Notes under the pieces: generated by a model | Databases searched by the model: none | What the model was told of the DNA's origin: nothing | Seen by the model: only the letters and a program-made list of their open reading frames with translations | Part shown: one piece after another, positions 33,937 to 45,474 of the stretch | Numbering within the stretch: the first letter of the stretch is position 1 | Layout of the letters: the number at the start of each line of letters is the position of its first letter | Origin: Agapanthus africanus | Lineage: Eukaryota > Streptophyta > Magnoliopsida > Asparagales > Amaryllidaceae | Length of the DNA: 64,000 nt | Direction of reading: 5' to 3' | Assembly (NCBI GenBank): GCA_030015575.1 | Contig: JASDDO010000014.1 | Span: 163,279,911-163,343,910, forward strand | Made by a program: the position numbers and the translations under genes

Positions 33937-35516
33937 TGTTCATATCAGATTTTTGCATTTTCATACCGCCCAATTTTTATCACATTGCATATCGGTAGAT
34001 ACTCTTGAGCCGTGTTTGCTAGTCAATTGCAGGATACAGGTTCTCGGTTCTAAAACGGTGAAATTCATGGAAAACACGACAAAATCCGGGTTCCTGCCAA
34101 CCACAGATAAAACACGGTCTCCGCTCTTCATCCGTATGTTGCCAGATACCAGTTTAGGAAGACAAAAGGGCAAATCGATTGTCACCTTCATGCACAAGGC
34201 TCAATGGCAACAACAAGTTCCAAGAAATCTACGCGGAGCTTGAGGCAATCATGCCAAATCTTGACAAAAAGTCCACCTTTCTCTCAACAGAAATTCTGGA
34301 AAATTCGTGAAGAAATTATGAGAAAATACAGATATAAGAATAATGGGCACAGAGAACCAGAGAAGCACAAAAAAGAAGAGGGCCCAACACCTCTAAAGGG
34401 CCGCGGATCCGCGGCCAATAGGGGGTATAGGCCATGGATCCGCGGCCGTATAGTGGCGGCAGGCAAAACTTTTCCAGGGGTATTTTGGTCTTTTCAGATG
34501 TGTTCTGGTGGTTGCCTTAGATTTTCATTCTCCAGCCTATAAATAGCCCAGAACTTTGAGAAGGAAAGGGGGCCATTCTTGTATTTTCATTTTTGCTAAG
34601 TTTAGTGTGTTTCTTCTTCCTCTTCTCACCTCTTCTCCATTGAAACTTGTAGTGAGCTTATGAGTGAAGAGTGATGAATAAAGAAGAACCATTTATTATC
34701 ATACTTGTCTCTTTATCTTGTTAATTGTTGTAATTTTAATTTGTTAAGTAGTTGTTGTTATTTTCTTGTTGTTTCTTTCTTCTCTCTTTTTCTTTATCCT
34801 TAATACGACAATGATGCTTACGCTCGATCCTCGCCAAGGTGAGGTCGCAAATAGCTAGTCGTATTCTTCTAATCTCCTTCTTTCTATCTTCCTCTTTTGT
34901 TTTTTTTTATTTTTCCGTATCATGATGTGTGAGTAGTTCATACTTGTTAGGGTAGGATAAGGGAAGTTTGAGAGAAGGAAATCTCTCTCACTCTTTCCTT
35001 GCCCAACAGTTTAAATCGACTCCCGTTAATTGAACCACAATCCGCTCCTTACGGCACCCTATCCTACATGATAGCGGTGATTCCGTAGTGAGACCGGTTG
35101 TGGTTGAATTAACCGGAGGTATGGCTAAGAGCCAAGAACGGACGGACAAGCACCAAAAGGAAGGACTTATGCGTTGGAAAGCCTAGCTTATACTCGCAAG
35201 TTCCTTCCTAGTCGTGCTAATCCCCGTTGTTGCCGATTACCGTAACACCGATATTAAGAGGGGCAACGAAAGATGTGGAGACTCCTAACTCAAACTAACC
35301 TAATCCTAACCCTAACAAGCTATCTTTAAAACATCAACTTAACACTTAGATAATCACAAACAACTCTGAACTCTCGGACTTAACTCGTTAAAACACATAG
35401 AAAAACACTCCCATCTCCCTGCGGACGACCCGTACTCAACCGGCTAGCTACAAGCGAAACCGTCTTGATTGCGGTATTTAAACTAAAACTTGAACACGCA
35501 GAACCTCTAACAATCA
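33937..35516 (+). repeat. Athila-H 3' LTR (1580 bp)
   Basis: It matches the 5' LTR except for the changes noted there. A 31-base block at 34417-34447 adds a second, imperfect palindrome (GGCCATGGATCCGCGGCC, 34430-34447) after the first at 34399-34416. Confidence 0.95.
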
Positions 35517-37162
35517 CAACCATGGGTGAGTTAACCTTTGTAGAGACTAAACTAGAGTTTAAGTTAATGGTTAGGTTAATGAAAATCTCATGCAAAACAA
35601 AATGGTTAGACTTTGTCAAAGATGCTTGAAAGCTTCGTGAAGCTTCAAGCAAAGACAAAGAAAATCACCATTTTGTTATTCCAAAACAAATAAAAACCTA
35701 AACCATTAACCTAAACATGGTGTAAGTCATACACACACCCAAGTTTGCATGTATCATCAAACATGATACAATCCAGTGCACAAAAATATATCACATATAC
35801 AACTTGTGCACATCAAGTGAGGAAATCAATCTTAAGTGAACCAATACTAGTTAATGTAAAGTAATATATCAAATATATAATTATACATTAAATCATTAAA
35901 TCAACACTTGATTTAATGATCCGGTCATATCGCATATAACCGACTGATATCTAGTGTATCAATGTATCGAATCAACACTTGATTCGGTAACCCGGCTATA
36001 TCTCATATAACCGTCCGATGATAAAAATCGCGAGAATAGAATACAGTATCTCTTACTGGTATTATTCTCGGTCCCGCACATATCTCATATGCGCTCCTAT
36101 TTCGTTTTGCTTGAGCTAGGAAACCTCTGTGTAGGACTCTAAAGACTCGTCAATACGCCGGCAGTAGATGGTGATCATATCAATCACCCACAAGCCGCAA
36201 GTGGTCTGCTAAACGTAACGGCCACCCGGGTATTGAGCGATCAGAAGATCAACAAGCAAGCCTGTACATTCTCCTGTGAATCCAATCAGTAATACTACCG
36301 TACAGTCCGGTCTCGTCGTCTAATATGTCGCATATCTCGCCTAGGAGTGGTAAACGTCAGACCCCAGTAGCTTGATAAGTCATGTCGATATGAGGTCTAT
36401 AACAGTTCGAGAAACTACTGGTAACACTTACCAGTAAATCTCAGCAACCCTGGCCAGGGATTTCCAGCTATAGCCAATCGAACACAGCGCAACATCAACT
36501 CCCTATACCGGGAGAGACGAATCCCCTCCTATCGCTCATTGCCTCCATGCGATTCGGGACTGTACCCAAAAGCCACCTTTTTGCATGCCCTCTTGGACGT
36601 GGTATGATGGAAATCAAAGCACAATGGGAATCACACAAGACTCTATGGCGATCTCGGGTCAACAGGCAACTCGGTACCAGTGTCACCGGAGAACCGCCAT
36701 CTGACGTGAAGTATAATACCATCTGGGAGTTCTCGGCGAGTCCGTCCAGTGTACCCAGTCTCCACTGAGCACCCGTATACCATCCTTGATGTCAAACACC
36801 AATGGATATGGGATCATCCATCGCCCATCATATGGGTCAAGATGCGTATACACTAGTCTACTCTGGTGTATCGATGCCCTGTCTCGATACACCCTCGACT
36901 AGGAACAGTTATAGGATGTACTCGCCGACTACCGTGGCCCCACTAGTATGATCTCATCATAGTCCCAGTAGTCGAGTACATATCCTAAGGGCTTTATCAA
37001 CATGTAACATAGAGACAATCAGAGTACATGTTAACATAAAGTACAACCAGATAGCATACTATCATGTCGAGCAAGAAAGTCCTCCCTATATATGTCCAAG
37101 CATCCACTACAATATACATCGTATGTACAGTAATGGCCTCTAGGGCATACATATAACTAACA
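35517..37162 (-). repeat. Copia-C 3' LTR, second part
   Basis: It continues the LTR from the CAACC target copy at 35517-35521 and ends on the plus strand in ACTAACA at 37162. A hairpin with arms CGAGAATA (36031-36038) and TATTCTCG (36063-36070) matches that in Copia-A. Confidence 0.93.
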
Positions 37163-37173
37163 ATCTTCCACTT
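37163..37173 (-). other. Copia-C polypurine tract
   Basis: The minus strand reads AAGTGGAAGAT next to the LTR start, one base different from Copia-B. Confidence 0.8.
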
Positions 37174-38384
37174 GCACTAGGGCCATCTGTTGTGGTATCA
37201 CATACCTAACAATTAGCTGTGGTTGAAGTATCTCATACTCAACCATCCCATAAAAGTCTCTACTGGGAAAAAGGCCTTTGTGAGTGGATCCGCGCTGTTG
37301 TCCTCTGTGTCTACTCTCCTAACCTCGATCTCCCTGGAGATTAAACATCTCCATGATCAGGTGATACTGCCTAAGAATTATATCTGGATTTCTGATGGGA
37401 CGGGGGTTCCTTGGCAAAAGCCACAACTCCATTGTCACGCAATGGTAGGAACGAAGTTCATCTCATGAACTTATATATCCAGACTGCCTCTTTGGTAGCA
37501 TCCTTGGTAACGATGTATCTTGCCTTTAATCCTCTAGTATGTCACGGTATCTAGCTTGGAACTCTTCCAACATACCGTCCCTCTACTGAGGGTATAGACA
37601 AGCCCGTGACTGACATTCAGTTGTCCTTATCACCCTGAAACCTTTCCAGTGATTCTCCCCAGGATCCATTGATACCATCTCACTACAACTAGTGAGAATC
37701 CTAACTTCCAATTAGATCTATCTCATAGATCCAAAACCCAGGATTTAGGAGGTATCATTTTGATCCTATATGGAGAATCCTTGTGATAAGCGGAGATTGA
37801 CCGAGCGTAGCATAGGAAACTCCTTCCCTATCAAGAGTATGTCATCCACGTAAACTACGAGGATCACCACCATACTCCCTACTACCTTCTTGTATATACA
37901 AGGTTCATCTACCATTTTGATGAAGTCAAACTCTTTGACTACCACATCAAAACAGACGTTCCAACTCCGCGATGCCTGCTTTATCATATAAAACATCTTG
38001 CACACGTTTCCGCTGCTCCCACTTTCTACGAAGCCCTCTGGCTATGTACTTATAGACGCTCTCTTTCAAATCATCATTTAGAAAAGCAGTCATGTCACCC
38101 AACCGCCAGATATCGTAGTCATAGTATGTAGCCATGGCAAGTAGGATCTGGATGGACTTAAGCATAGCTTTGAAAGTCTCAACTTTTCCATGTACACCAA
38201 GTAATCTTCTCAAGATATACTTGCTCCCGATGGGGATTTGACCCTTTAGATAAAGCAACCAAAGTCCATACTTTGTTGGTGTATAAGGATTCCATCTCAG
38301 ATCAATAAGCATCCAGCCATTCTTACAGAGTCCCACTCCTGATGGCCAGCTCGAAACTAGTTGGGTCATCATCTCATGATGCAA
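37174..38384 (-). pseudogene. Copia-C reverse transcriptase and RNase H remnant
   Basis: Minus-strand fragments include FKAMLKSIQILLAMATYYDYDIW, MTAFLNDDLKES, a changed GLKQASRSWN motif read as MIKQASRSWNV, and an active site YVDDILLIGKE near 37850. Compared with Copia-B, the fingers lose the ARLVAKGF...TFSPVA segment, and RNase H (37620-37200) is reduced to unreadable traces. Frames change every hundred bases or so, and the region is clearly shorter than in Copia-B. Confidence 0.85.
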
Positions 38385-40091
38385 TCCTCGCTCCTACTGT
38401 CATAGAGAAACCAAAGTATCTCTCAGGTGGGTGAGGAACCCTATTAGATCGGCGGAGAGGCTGAGGTTCATTGGTTACTATTAAATCCTTTGGTTCTACC
38501 AAATAATCTGCTGTAGTTTGTATAGCTGGAACTCTTTCCAGTTCTACCTCATGACCAATAATTCCTTCCACAAGAAATTCCCTTTCACAAAGGTGGCATG
38601 TTGAGAAATAAAACACTTTTGTTCCTCGGTTTGGTAGAAGATATTCCCTTGCGAATACTTGGGATATCCAATAAACTTCCACAGAACTGACTTTACCTCG
38701 AGCTTGTCCGGATTTTGCTTTTCAGACATAGGCCGGACAACCCTAAATCTTAACATACTTAAGATATGGGCTCTTCTCATTCCATATCACATATGAAGTG
38801 GTAGGCAACTGATTTGATTTGAACCCTATTCAATAGGTATGCAACTTCTCAAGTGCATGGCTCCCAAAAGGAAATAGGAAACTCAGTAGTACTCATCATA
38901 GAGCACACCATATCACATAGGGTGCTATTGCTCCGCCCTGATATACCATCGTGCTATGGTGTATACGGAGGAGTAATGCTGAGAGAGAATCTCATTCTCC
39001 TTTAGAATAGTCCAGGATTTTCGTGCACAAGTATTCTCCTCCTTGATCTCATCAAAGGACATAATACTTATACCCGTATTTTGGTTCTCTACTTCTAACT
39101 TATATTCTGTGAATATCTTAAAAGCTTCGGATTTGTGTTTCAACAGGAACATATGTCTGAATCTTGAGAGATTATCAGAGAATTTAATGAAGTACAAAGA
39201 ACCAGTCTTGGCATCTGTAGACAGGGGACCTTCATACATCAACATGTATCATCCCAAGAGTTCACTAACTCTTTCTTTGTTTTCTATAAACAGAGCTATG
39301 GTCATCTTATCTCTGTGACATGACCGGCAAGTTTCACAAGATATAAATTCAAACTAATTTAAATATGCATCTATATGTAACTTCAGCTAGTCGGGTCACA
39401 TTGATATGGCCTAGTCTACAATACCTCAAGAAGGATTCGTTCATTTCTGAACTCTTCCTCTTGTGTGTGTTTTGTATACTAAGAACTGTAGTTTGATTTA
39501 GAACATCAATGCTTTTAGATAACGTGCCTGAACCGATCAACTCTTGATATAGAAAATGTTCAAAACATTATCCAATAATACAAAATTATATCCTTTCTTT
39601 TCTAAAAAGAGACTGATATGATGTTGTATATCAGGTTCGGTATCTAATAACATTCGTTCAGAATCAATGTATTCTGATAATACAGGGTGACAGTGACCAA
39701 CAGACTTGGCTGCAACACTTGCACCGTTTTCTGTCTCATGAAACTTATCACCCGTTCTCAGTTCTCTACCTTTCTGTAGCCTATGTAATAGATTACATAT
39801 GCGGGATCCTGATCCGGTATCTCATACTCATGATGTAAAGGATACTGAGAAACAGTTCTCTGTAATGAACACACCCGAAGATGATGCATCAGTATGCACT
39901 TTCTTCGTTTGGGCGGTACGGGAAATTTGGTATTCCCTAATTTCCTGCTCTGTCTTATAACAATTATAAGTTGGAGCGGGACCAACATTCCCCAGCTCAG
40001 TATAACAAGCGGGTTCGGTCAATATATCCGTATTATTATCTTGATTAATGCGTGATATGGTCGCTACCTGGAGAGAGAGAGAAGAAAACAC
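38374..40091 (-). pseudogene. Copia-C integrase and protease remnant, no gag
   Basis: Minus-strand fragments show integrase text (RFRHMFLLKHKSEAF, RYCRLGHINVTRLA, NPDKLEVKS, GYPKYSQGN) and, at 40091-39828, an 87-residue frame that starts MFSSLSLQVATIS and reaches the pre-protease text SSGVFITENCFS. The same start and the same gag-free junction occur in Copia-A. No gag or zinc knuckle is present between leader and protease. Confidence 0.83.
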
Positions 40092-40501
40092 TCAGCGTAT
40101 GCTCTTGCAAGATTAGATTGGTTATCTAATATATCTAATCAGGATGTCTCCCACTGTTTTAATCAAATCTTCCTTCAAACCCTAAAAGGAAAGACTAGCC
40201 GGGATTAATTACACGCTACAAGTTCGCTAATCTTTCAGCCAGGCCAGTGTCGGTACTTTGAGGGAGGTGCCCCGTGCTTTCGCACGAACCTAATTAAAGT
40301 AAACCTCGTTTTCCCAGAGGCGTAACCTCGTTAACACCTTTCTAGACACCTACTTGGTCGGCTAATTGTAATGTGTAAAACTCTCCCAGGAGTAACTCTT
40401 ACTCGCAGCGGGTATCGGGATCCAACTATCTCATAGAAGGTATGCAATCTCATTGCAAATTTCAACACTTTAAATTCCCGATAAAATTTTGCCCCAAGCC
40501 T

Positions 40502-40711
40502 CCTATGACCTTGACAAAGGCTAACAAATCATAGGCTGCTAGTCAAGTTCAACCCGTCATTTCTTGATTGAAATAAACCCACCCGCACGGCCCTTGACAA
40601 AGGCCAACAAGGTCGCACGACTACCCTAATCTAATCTGCATCATATGCATAAGCAAATAAGTACTATTCAGCTACCGCACACTACGCCTTGACAAAGGCC
40701 AACAAACGGAA
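40502..40711 (-). repeat. Three tandem stem-loops (Copia-C)
   Basis: Cores CCTTGACAAAGGCYAACAAR at 40509-40528, 40592-40611 and 40687-40706. The first is enclosed by a perfect 7-base pair of arms CCTATGA/TCATAGG. The arms of copies two and three have partly decayed. Within the core, CCTT can pair with AAGG. Confidence 0.78.
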
Positions 40712-42065
40712 CACGAATACTAAACAGTCCTTATCTGAAATGACGGAGGGCTACGACAGGTTTTTAAGAAAACCCTTTGCGTAATGAACTTGATATCGTT
40801 GTATAATCGAGTGATTTTAAATGGAATGTTTCTGAGGCCTTTTCAAATTTTGCTAAAGGGGTCACTCCCAGTGAAGGGATCGTCGGCACTTTCCTCATCG
40901 AATAAGGTGCAGGGTATATCATATATACTACTATGCAAAGCAAGAACTATAGAAGAAATCAAAAGACAAACCGAGTTTGTAGCATCTGCTAGTTTCACTA
41001 AAGAGCTCACTTCCGGTGAAGCGATCTCGGCTCTTTCCTCATCGAATAAGGTGCTGGATGTTCTACAAGGAACACCGCTATGCAAAGCAAGAACTAGAGC
41101 TACCAGTTTTTAAACAAGTTTCTACAACATCTTTTAGGTTTCTTTTATTTCATTAATCATATTAATGAAGTCCCATCATTTAAGTCACCTAAACATCACA
41201 GATAAATATAACGTACGGTTATGCCATCCGCATTCGCCTCGATGTCCCGTCTGCACCGTTAGGTTAGGTAACTAACGGTAGAGCGAGGCAGGGCTAGCAC
41301 GGGTGTAAAACATAAGTAACGTCTATATAATATATCATATATACTATATACTGTATCTATCACAACATATCAAATGATCACATCACAGATAACGCAGCAG
41401 AAGAAACATATGAAATAATGGATATACTAGGACGTCCGTGTTTTATTTTGAGCTTCTATAAAACACGGATTCCACGGTCGCGATGAATAGCCAAACCCAC
41501 ACCCCTAGACCCCTACGAGAGCGGCAAGCAACCCTAGAAATTCTAGACTTAGGAGACCCGGACTCGGCTCCTCGAGTTGGTCTCCCACTGGACTCTAGAA
41601 CCCGGTTACTTGTGCTCTCCTCCTTGGGTCTATTCTAGTGCGGAAAAGTAAATAATATACAAATGGTGACACCAACCTCATCCCGGAAGTGCCCCAATAA
41701 AAAAATATTACATACATTGAATTTTACATGAATGAAAAAGAAAAACTCTCATCTCACATAAAACCCCCGGCTATTCAGAATGCGACGATCCAATATAACA
41801 TATCCAGCAATACATAACATCACATGTCATCAACGTAAGTAAATATACGCATCCCAATTGTCGTTGATGTATAGCAACGAAACCGGCGATATCGCATATT
41901 ACACTTACGGTCGCAGAAAAGAAAATGTAAAACCACAACAGTTGGAATCCGCAACCTCCTTAGACATCGCATGCCTAACCAAATAAATTTCTTAGACATC
42001 GCATGCCTAACAATTATAAACCCCGCATTTTAGTATCATTATCGAAAACTCTTTTCAATATCAAG

Positions 42066-42346
42066 TCGGGCAATTCAACAAGATTCCCGACATCCTGATC
42101 GAATGCTCGTCGAAAACTTTAGTAGACGGCCGCACCCCCGGATGCCGTCGACGAAATTCACTAAGGTGAAACACCGCTGCCGCGAGCACCCGAACGGATG
42201 CTTTTGGCGACGGGGTTCTCCTACAGTCACTTGGTCGGGGCTATGCGGCGTGGCCGTCTATTGAGTTTACCTGGCGAGTATCTGCGTACACTACGTGATT
42301 GCGACGGACTTTTGATCACATCAAAATTCCGTGGCAACCGATCATT
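42066..42346. other. GC-rich insert of unknown origin in Copia-C leader
   Basis: About 280 bases are absent from the aligned position of the Copia-A leader (near 4105). The insert contains arms AGACGGCC and GGCCGTCT that can pair. No coding frame, tRNA or known terminal repeat was recognised, and target duplications are not clear. Confidence 0.6.
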
Positions 42347-42934
42347 TGAGACTAAACTGCTATGTTTATAACATTCAAATTAGTTATCTCATAACTACTT
42401 GTGGATTCCAAATATTGTATCACATTCCAGATAAATAGACAATGCCAAACTTTGCGATCGAATAATCAAACACCCAAGTTTTCCCAATAGCTCAACACTT
42501 GAGGGGAGTTTAAAAACATCCATTTCATACCACAGTACCAACGGTCCAGCCGTAGAAGGGTCAAGCCAACGCCTCACATGTGGCACGCCGTACTGCCCCA
42601 AACCCTAAGGTTCAAATGGCAGTTCAAGACGGTCACATAATCGAGTTAAGGTTTGTTGTCTTCTAGAGGGTCCATCGCGTTACTTGCATGATTTAGACGT
42701 TCTTAAACAACGGAAAAATCCAACACTTGGAAATTTTCCGGCAGGGGAAAAAGTGAGTTATTAATATCCGGTCGAACTTTTTAACACGTTCTAAAATTAT
42801 CCGGAAAAACTTAAACGAAGTTAAATTATCCGATCGAATCAATGAATCCCCAATACAACCCAGAAAAACCCAACACATGAATATATTTAAAAGTACCCAG
42901 AAACATCAGGGAACACATACGGATGAAACTGTAC

Positions 42935-43037
42935 AAAAATGAAACCCTAACTCTACAGTAGAGCCGCGGAACCGCCGCTAATGGCATGTAATTTCCACGG
43001 TTCTGCGGCCGTTTAAGTGAGTTAGTGTCTCATTTTT
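42935..43037 (-). other. Compound hairpin downstream of Copia-C PBS
   Basis: Outer arms at 42935-42953 and 43019-43037 pair over 19 bases with two mismatches. Inside are CCGCGGAACCG (42964-42974) and CGGTTCTGCGG (42998-43008, one wobble). The structure ends 157 bases from the PBS. Confidence 0.8.
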
Positions 43038-43194
43038 CACACATGTCCATAGAATTCCCTGCTGATTTTTTTGAGTATTTTTAATTTGGAAAAGACTACA
43101 TTTTCAGAAAATGTCCAGAGAAGGGTATAGATTAGGGTTTCGGGGTTCGATCGGATTTCTAACTTCGTCTACACTTCGCCTAAAGCTCTAGCTA

Positions 43195-43207
43195 GGCTCT
43201 GATACCA
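43195..43207 (-). other. Primer-binding site of Copia-C
   Basis: The minus strand reads TGGTATCAGAGCC (initiator tRNA-Met), one base inside the LTR. Confidence 0.95.
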
Positions 43208-43208
43208 C

Positions 43209-45419
43209 TGTAGGGTTCCTAGGCACTCTAACAAGGTTCTACAAGGCATCAACTATGCCCGATTAAAAAAATAGCCATGCCGAACAACCCTAACCAAGAT
43301 CGTATACTAGAGATTATGCGAAAACTAGCAAGTTAAACATTTTTAACTACAAGTGAAAGGGATTACAACCGTTGTAGATCCGGTCCTTCACTTCTAAAGC
43401 TCCGTGTTGACGTCCCTTCGCTGCGATCATCGGGATCCCGGACTCTAGCGATGGTTTCTTCGGAGAAATGAGCGGGCTAGGTCGTTGACTTCGAGGCCGA
43501 AAATGATCTACGTCGAGGAGACTCAAACTCAAGCTCTATCTTCACTAGGTCAAGAACTTTGTGAAGAGAACACCCTAAACTAAATGGCAAGTAGTAGAGA
43601 ATGATGAAATAGGAAGTGGGTTCACTTTAGATTTGTATTTCTCACTCTAAATCTTCACTTGAAAATTTTTCTAGCAAGCTTTCTTCACTTGAAGAAGATG
43701 AAGAAGAAAGAAAAGAATAAGAATGAATAATCAATTATCACAAAAGAATAATCAAGTGAAGTCTATCATATTGCAACCATGGGTGAGTTAACCTTTGTAG
43801 AGACTAAACTAGAGTTTAAGTTAATGGTTAGGTTAATGAAAATCTCATGCAAAACAAAATGGTTAGACTTTGTCAAAGATGCTTGAAAGCTTCGTGAAGC
43901 TTCAAGCAAAGACAAAAAAAATCACCATTTTGATTTTCCAAAACAAATAAAAACCCAAACCATTAACCTAAACATGGTGTAAATCATACACACACCCTAG
44001 TTTGCATGTATCATCAAACATGATACAATCCAGTGCACAAAAATATATCACATATACAACTTGTGCACATCAAGTGAGAAAATCAATCTTAAGTGAACCA
44101 ATACTAGTTAATGTAAAGTAATATATCAAATATATAATTATACATTAAATCATTAAATCAACATTTGATTTAATGATCCGGTCATATCTCCTATAACCGA
44201 CCAATATCTAGTGTATCAATGTATCGAATCAACACTTGATTCGGTAACCCGGCTATATCTCATATAACCGTCCGATGATACAAATCGCGAGAATAGAATA
44301 CAGTATCTCATACTGGTATTATTCTCGGTTCCGCACATATCTCATATGCGCTCCTATTTCGTTTCACTTGAGCTAGAAAACCTCTGCGTAGGACTCTAAA
44401 GACTCGTCAATACGCCGACAGTAGGTGGTGATCATATCAATCACCCACAAGCCGCAAGCGGTCTGCTAAACGTAACGGCCACCAGGGTATTGAGCGATCA
44501 GAAGATCAACAAGCAAGCCTGTACATTCTTCTGTGAATCCAATCAGTAACACTACCGTACAGTCCGGTCTCGTCGTCTAATATGTCGCATATCTCGCCTA
44601 GGGGTGGTAAACGTCAGACCCCAGTAGCTTGATAAGTCGTGTCGATATGAGGTCTATAACAGTTCGAGAAACTACTGGTAACACTTACCAGTAAATCTCA
44701 GTAACCCTGACCAGGGATTTCCAGCTATAGCCAATCGAACACAGCGCAACATCAACTCCCTATACCGGGAGAGACGAATCCCCTCCTATCGCTCATTGCC
44801 TCCATGTGATTCGGGACTGTACCCAAAAGCCACCTTTTTGCACGCCCTCTTGGACGTGGTATGATGGAAATCAAAGCACAGTGGGAATCACACAAGACTC
44901 TATGGCGATCTCGGGTCAACAGACTACTCTGTACCAGTGTCACCGGAGAACTGCCATCTGACGTGAAGTATAATACCATCTGGGAGTTCTCGGCGAGTCC
45001 GTCCAGTGTACCCAGTCTCCACTGAGCACCCGTATACCATCCTTGATGTCAAACACCAATGGATATGGGATCATCCATCGCCCATCATATGGGTCAAGAT
45101 GCGTATACGCTAGTCTACTCTGGTGTATCGATGCCCTGTCTCGATACACCCTCGACTAGGAACAGTTATAGGATGTACTCGCCGACTACCGTGGCCCCAC
45201 TAGTATGATCTCATCATAGTCCCAGTAGTCGAGTACATATCCTAAGGGCTTTATCAACATGTAACATAGATATAATCAGAGTACATGTTAAGATAAAGTA
45301 CAACCAGATAGCATACTATCATGTCGAGCAAGAAAGTCCTCCCTATATATGTCCAAGCATCCACTACAATATACATCATATGTACAGTAATGGCCTCTAG
45401 GGCATACATATAACTAACA
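43209..45419 (-). repeat. Copia-C 5' LTR (2211 bp)
   Basis: It starts TGTAGGG and ends ACTAACA on the plus strand, flanked at 45420-45424 by the ATGCT target copy. This uninterrupted copy serves as the empty-site reference for the Athila-H insertion. Confidence 0.94.
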
Positions 45420-45474
45420 ATGCTGTCACTCGAAATGACATGCCCTAAAAATTGCACCTTGTTGAGCCAAAAAT
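45420..45474 (-). pseudogene. Gypsy-G reverse transcriptase, 55-base middle fragment
   Basis: The minus strand encodes WLNKVQFLGHVISSDS, the RT segment between SKCDF (54312 onward) and ISVDPTK (22940 downward). It is all that remains between the insertions of Copia-C and Copia-F. Confidence 0.93.

Larger units (their letters stand above)
23511..35516 (+). mobile_element. Athila-H: intact-looking Ty3/Gypsy Athila-type element
   Basis: LTRs at 23511-25060 and 33937-35516, tRNA-Asp PBS, one long gag-pol frame, and polypurine tract are all present. The target duplication CAACC flanks it (23506-23510 and 35517-35521). The uninterrupted sequence TTGCAACCATGGG is seen in the other Copia-C LTR near 43775, which confirms the insertion. 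No env-like frame is present. Confidence 0.96.
40092..43194 (-). other. Copia-C leader, structured, non-coding
   Basis: It is closely colinear with the Copia-A leader, including the 90-base repeat pair and the doubled GCATGC motif (about 41958-42010). It differs by a GC-rich insert at about 42066-42346. The leader is far better preserved than the neighbouring pol. Confidence 0.77.
22941..45419 (-). mobile_element. Copia-C: gag-less Ty1/copia element, interrupted by Athila-H
   Basis: Both LTRs are present: 3' at 22941-23510 plus 35517-37162, and 5' at 43209-45419. The target duplication ATGCT flanks the element at 22936-22940 and 45420-45424. Joining the flanks restores the Gypsy-G frame (GHVISSDSISVDPTK). 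LTR copies are roughly 97 percent identical in the stretches I compared by eye, while the pol region is shortened and frameshifted throughout. Confidence 0.93.
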
